Below, piece by piece: positions 63,513 through 64,000 of a DNA stretch of 64,000 bases; the first letter of the stretch is position 1; each line of letters opens with the position of its first letter. Source of the stretch: Macrolepiota albuminosa (lineage: Eukaryota; Basidiomycota; Agaricomycetes; Agaricales; Agaricaceae); contig JAMWFC010000117.1 in assembly GCA_027475525.1 (NCBI GenBank), forward strand, positions 2,652,183 through 2,716,182. Reading direction: 5' to 3'. Below the pieces are notes generated by a model. That model did no database searches, was not told the origin of the DNA, and worked only from the letters and a program-made list of their open reading frames with translations. A program made the translations under genes and the position numbers.

Positions 63513-64000
63513 CCGTCACTCCCACTCGTGGCTGCAGTATGTGCAGCTCAAAGGTGGATGCGGGGTGTATACCCCTTCCTCGGGGCTCCCGGCTTTGCAG
63601 GGCAGTTGGTAGCGTAGTGGCCTGGTTGGCCACATGCAAAACAAGTCCCCGTCTGATCTGGTGGGTTGGCCGGCTTAAAGTCCGGCCTTGGTTTAGGACG
63701 TTCTCCGTCTGGCACCCACTCTGGGCGTGGGCAGCTCCGCCCTCGGTTTGCAGCGGGTTCTGCGTACTACAAACCGCGTGTTGCAGTCACGATCCAAATC
63801 AGCCTTTTTGGCCAAGAAGGTCCCCACATGCTGACCCCGTGAGGGTATCCCAGCAGGCGGTAGTCACCTGGTTCCCCCTTTGTGTCCACTCCGATGTTCG
63901 TAGTGGTTAGCAGTCTTAAGGGACTGCTCATACCTGATGGCATATGCCACAAACTCTTCCACATCATTGACTTCTGGGGACAGTCCGTCCTCACGTATCA
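63513..64000 (-). pseudogene. element B gag C-terminus with CCHC zinc knuckle
   Basis: From the window end the minus strand reads a helical PEVNDVEEFVAYAIRYEQSL, then HRSGHKG, a linker, and the knuckle CFACGQPGHYATNC (63602-63643), canonical C-x2-C-x4-H-x4-C, and KPGAPRKGYTPRIHL. At least one frame change lies around 63,750-63,830. It continues at 49,293 after element D. Confidence 0.82.

Larger units (their letters stand above)
22627..64000 (-). mobile_element. element B: Ty3/gypsy chromovirus, oldest layer, split by C, A and D, 5' end outside the window
   Basis: Following the minus strand and skipping the inserted elements C, A and D, one element appears. Gag with CCHC knuckle is at 63,513-64,000. 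The gag/protease segment with DSGST is at 48,480-49,293, early pol at 36,247-37,118, and RT, RNase H, integrase and chromodomain at 26,404-29,526. Two extra sense ORFs (23,062-26,301), a polypurine tract and a 390-bp 3' LTR (22,627-23,016) follow. Each cut point carries the target duplication of the inserted element, which proves the order. Several in-frame TGA codons show the copy is dead. Confidence 0.88.

Noticed and set aside
1..64000. CRISPR arrays, bacterial operons, riboswitches
   Set aside because: No spaced short repeats or bacterial gene organisation; the intron-rich genes and LTR elements are clearly eukaryotic. The regular repeats are LTRs and 77-bp assembly duplications.

Overview
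The window comes from a filamentous basidiomycete, most likely an Agaricomycete. Genes are split by many introns of roughly 45-60 bases, and the conserved proteins (mitochondrial Zn-finger chaperone, Grx5, Hem14, dynactin p27, mRNA capping enzyme, Skp1, bL27m, glutamine synthetase family) have basidiomycete-style sequences. The right two thirds is a nest of Ty3/gypsy LTR retrotransposons. Exon models below were worked out by hand from splice signals and reading-frame continuity; no homology search was run.

Positions 1-21,000 are gene-rich. They hold a tRNA-Lys(CUU) with an intron, a seven-helix receptor-like gene, a DNL-type zinc finger protein, monothiol glutaredoxin 5, protoporphyrinogen oxidase, dynactin p27, a kinase-like gene with an early in-frame stop, an AAA-ATPase/PD-(D/E)XK gene, mRNA guanylyltransferase, SKP1, mitochondrial bL27, a DUF3074-like protein and a glutamine-synthetase-family gene. 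Three neighbours (DNLZ, GRX5, HEM14) all act in mitochondria, in Hsp70 chaperoning, Fe-S assembly and haem synthesis.

Positions 21,500-64,000 are nested repeats. The oldest unit, element B (a chromovirus on the minus strand), runs from its 3' LTR at 22,627 past the right window end. It was split by three later minus-strand elements: C (29,527-36,246, 5-bp target duplication TGTTG), A (37,119-48,479, target duplication GCGC) and D (49,294-63,512, target duplication CCGT). D was in turn hit by a solo LTR E (60,378-61,243). An old D-type solo LTR relic lies at 21,518-22,582.

The most unusual content is in the space between integrase and 3' LTR. Elements A, C and D each carry there a multi-exon gene on the strand OPPOSITE to gag-pol. 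Each encodes a protein with six cysteines spaced like a Zn2Cys6 cluster or close to it. The A and D versions are homologous and share intron positions. Because these introns are antisense to the genomic RNA, they can survive retrotransposition. Element B instead carries two sense-strand accessory ORFs of unknown function. A and D have primer-binding sites matching the 3' end of the tRNA-Lys(CUU) found at the left of this window.

Two background signals matter for interpretation. First, the repeats show C-to-T decay at CpG: many CGA-to-TGA stops, LTR differences at CpG, and CpG-poor relics. Second, eleven tandem duplications of exactly 77 bp, one of them flanking a 100-N gap, look like unmerged k=77 assembly overlaps. 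They introduce false frameshifts.
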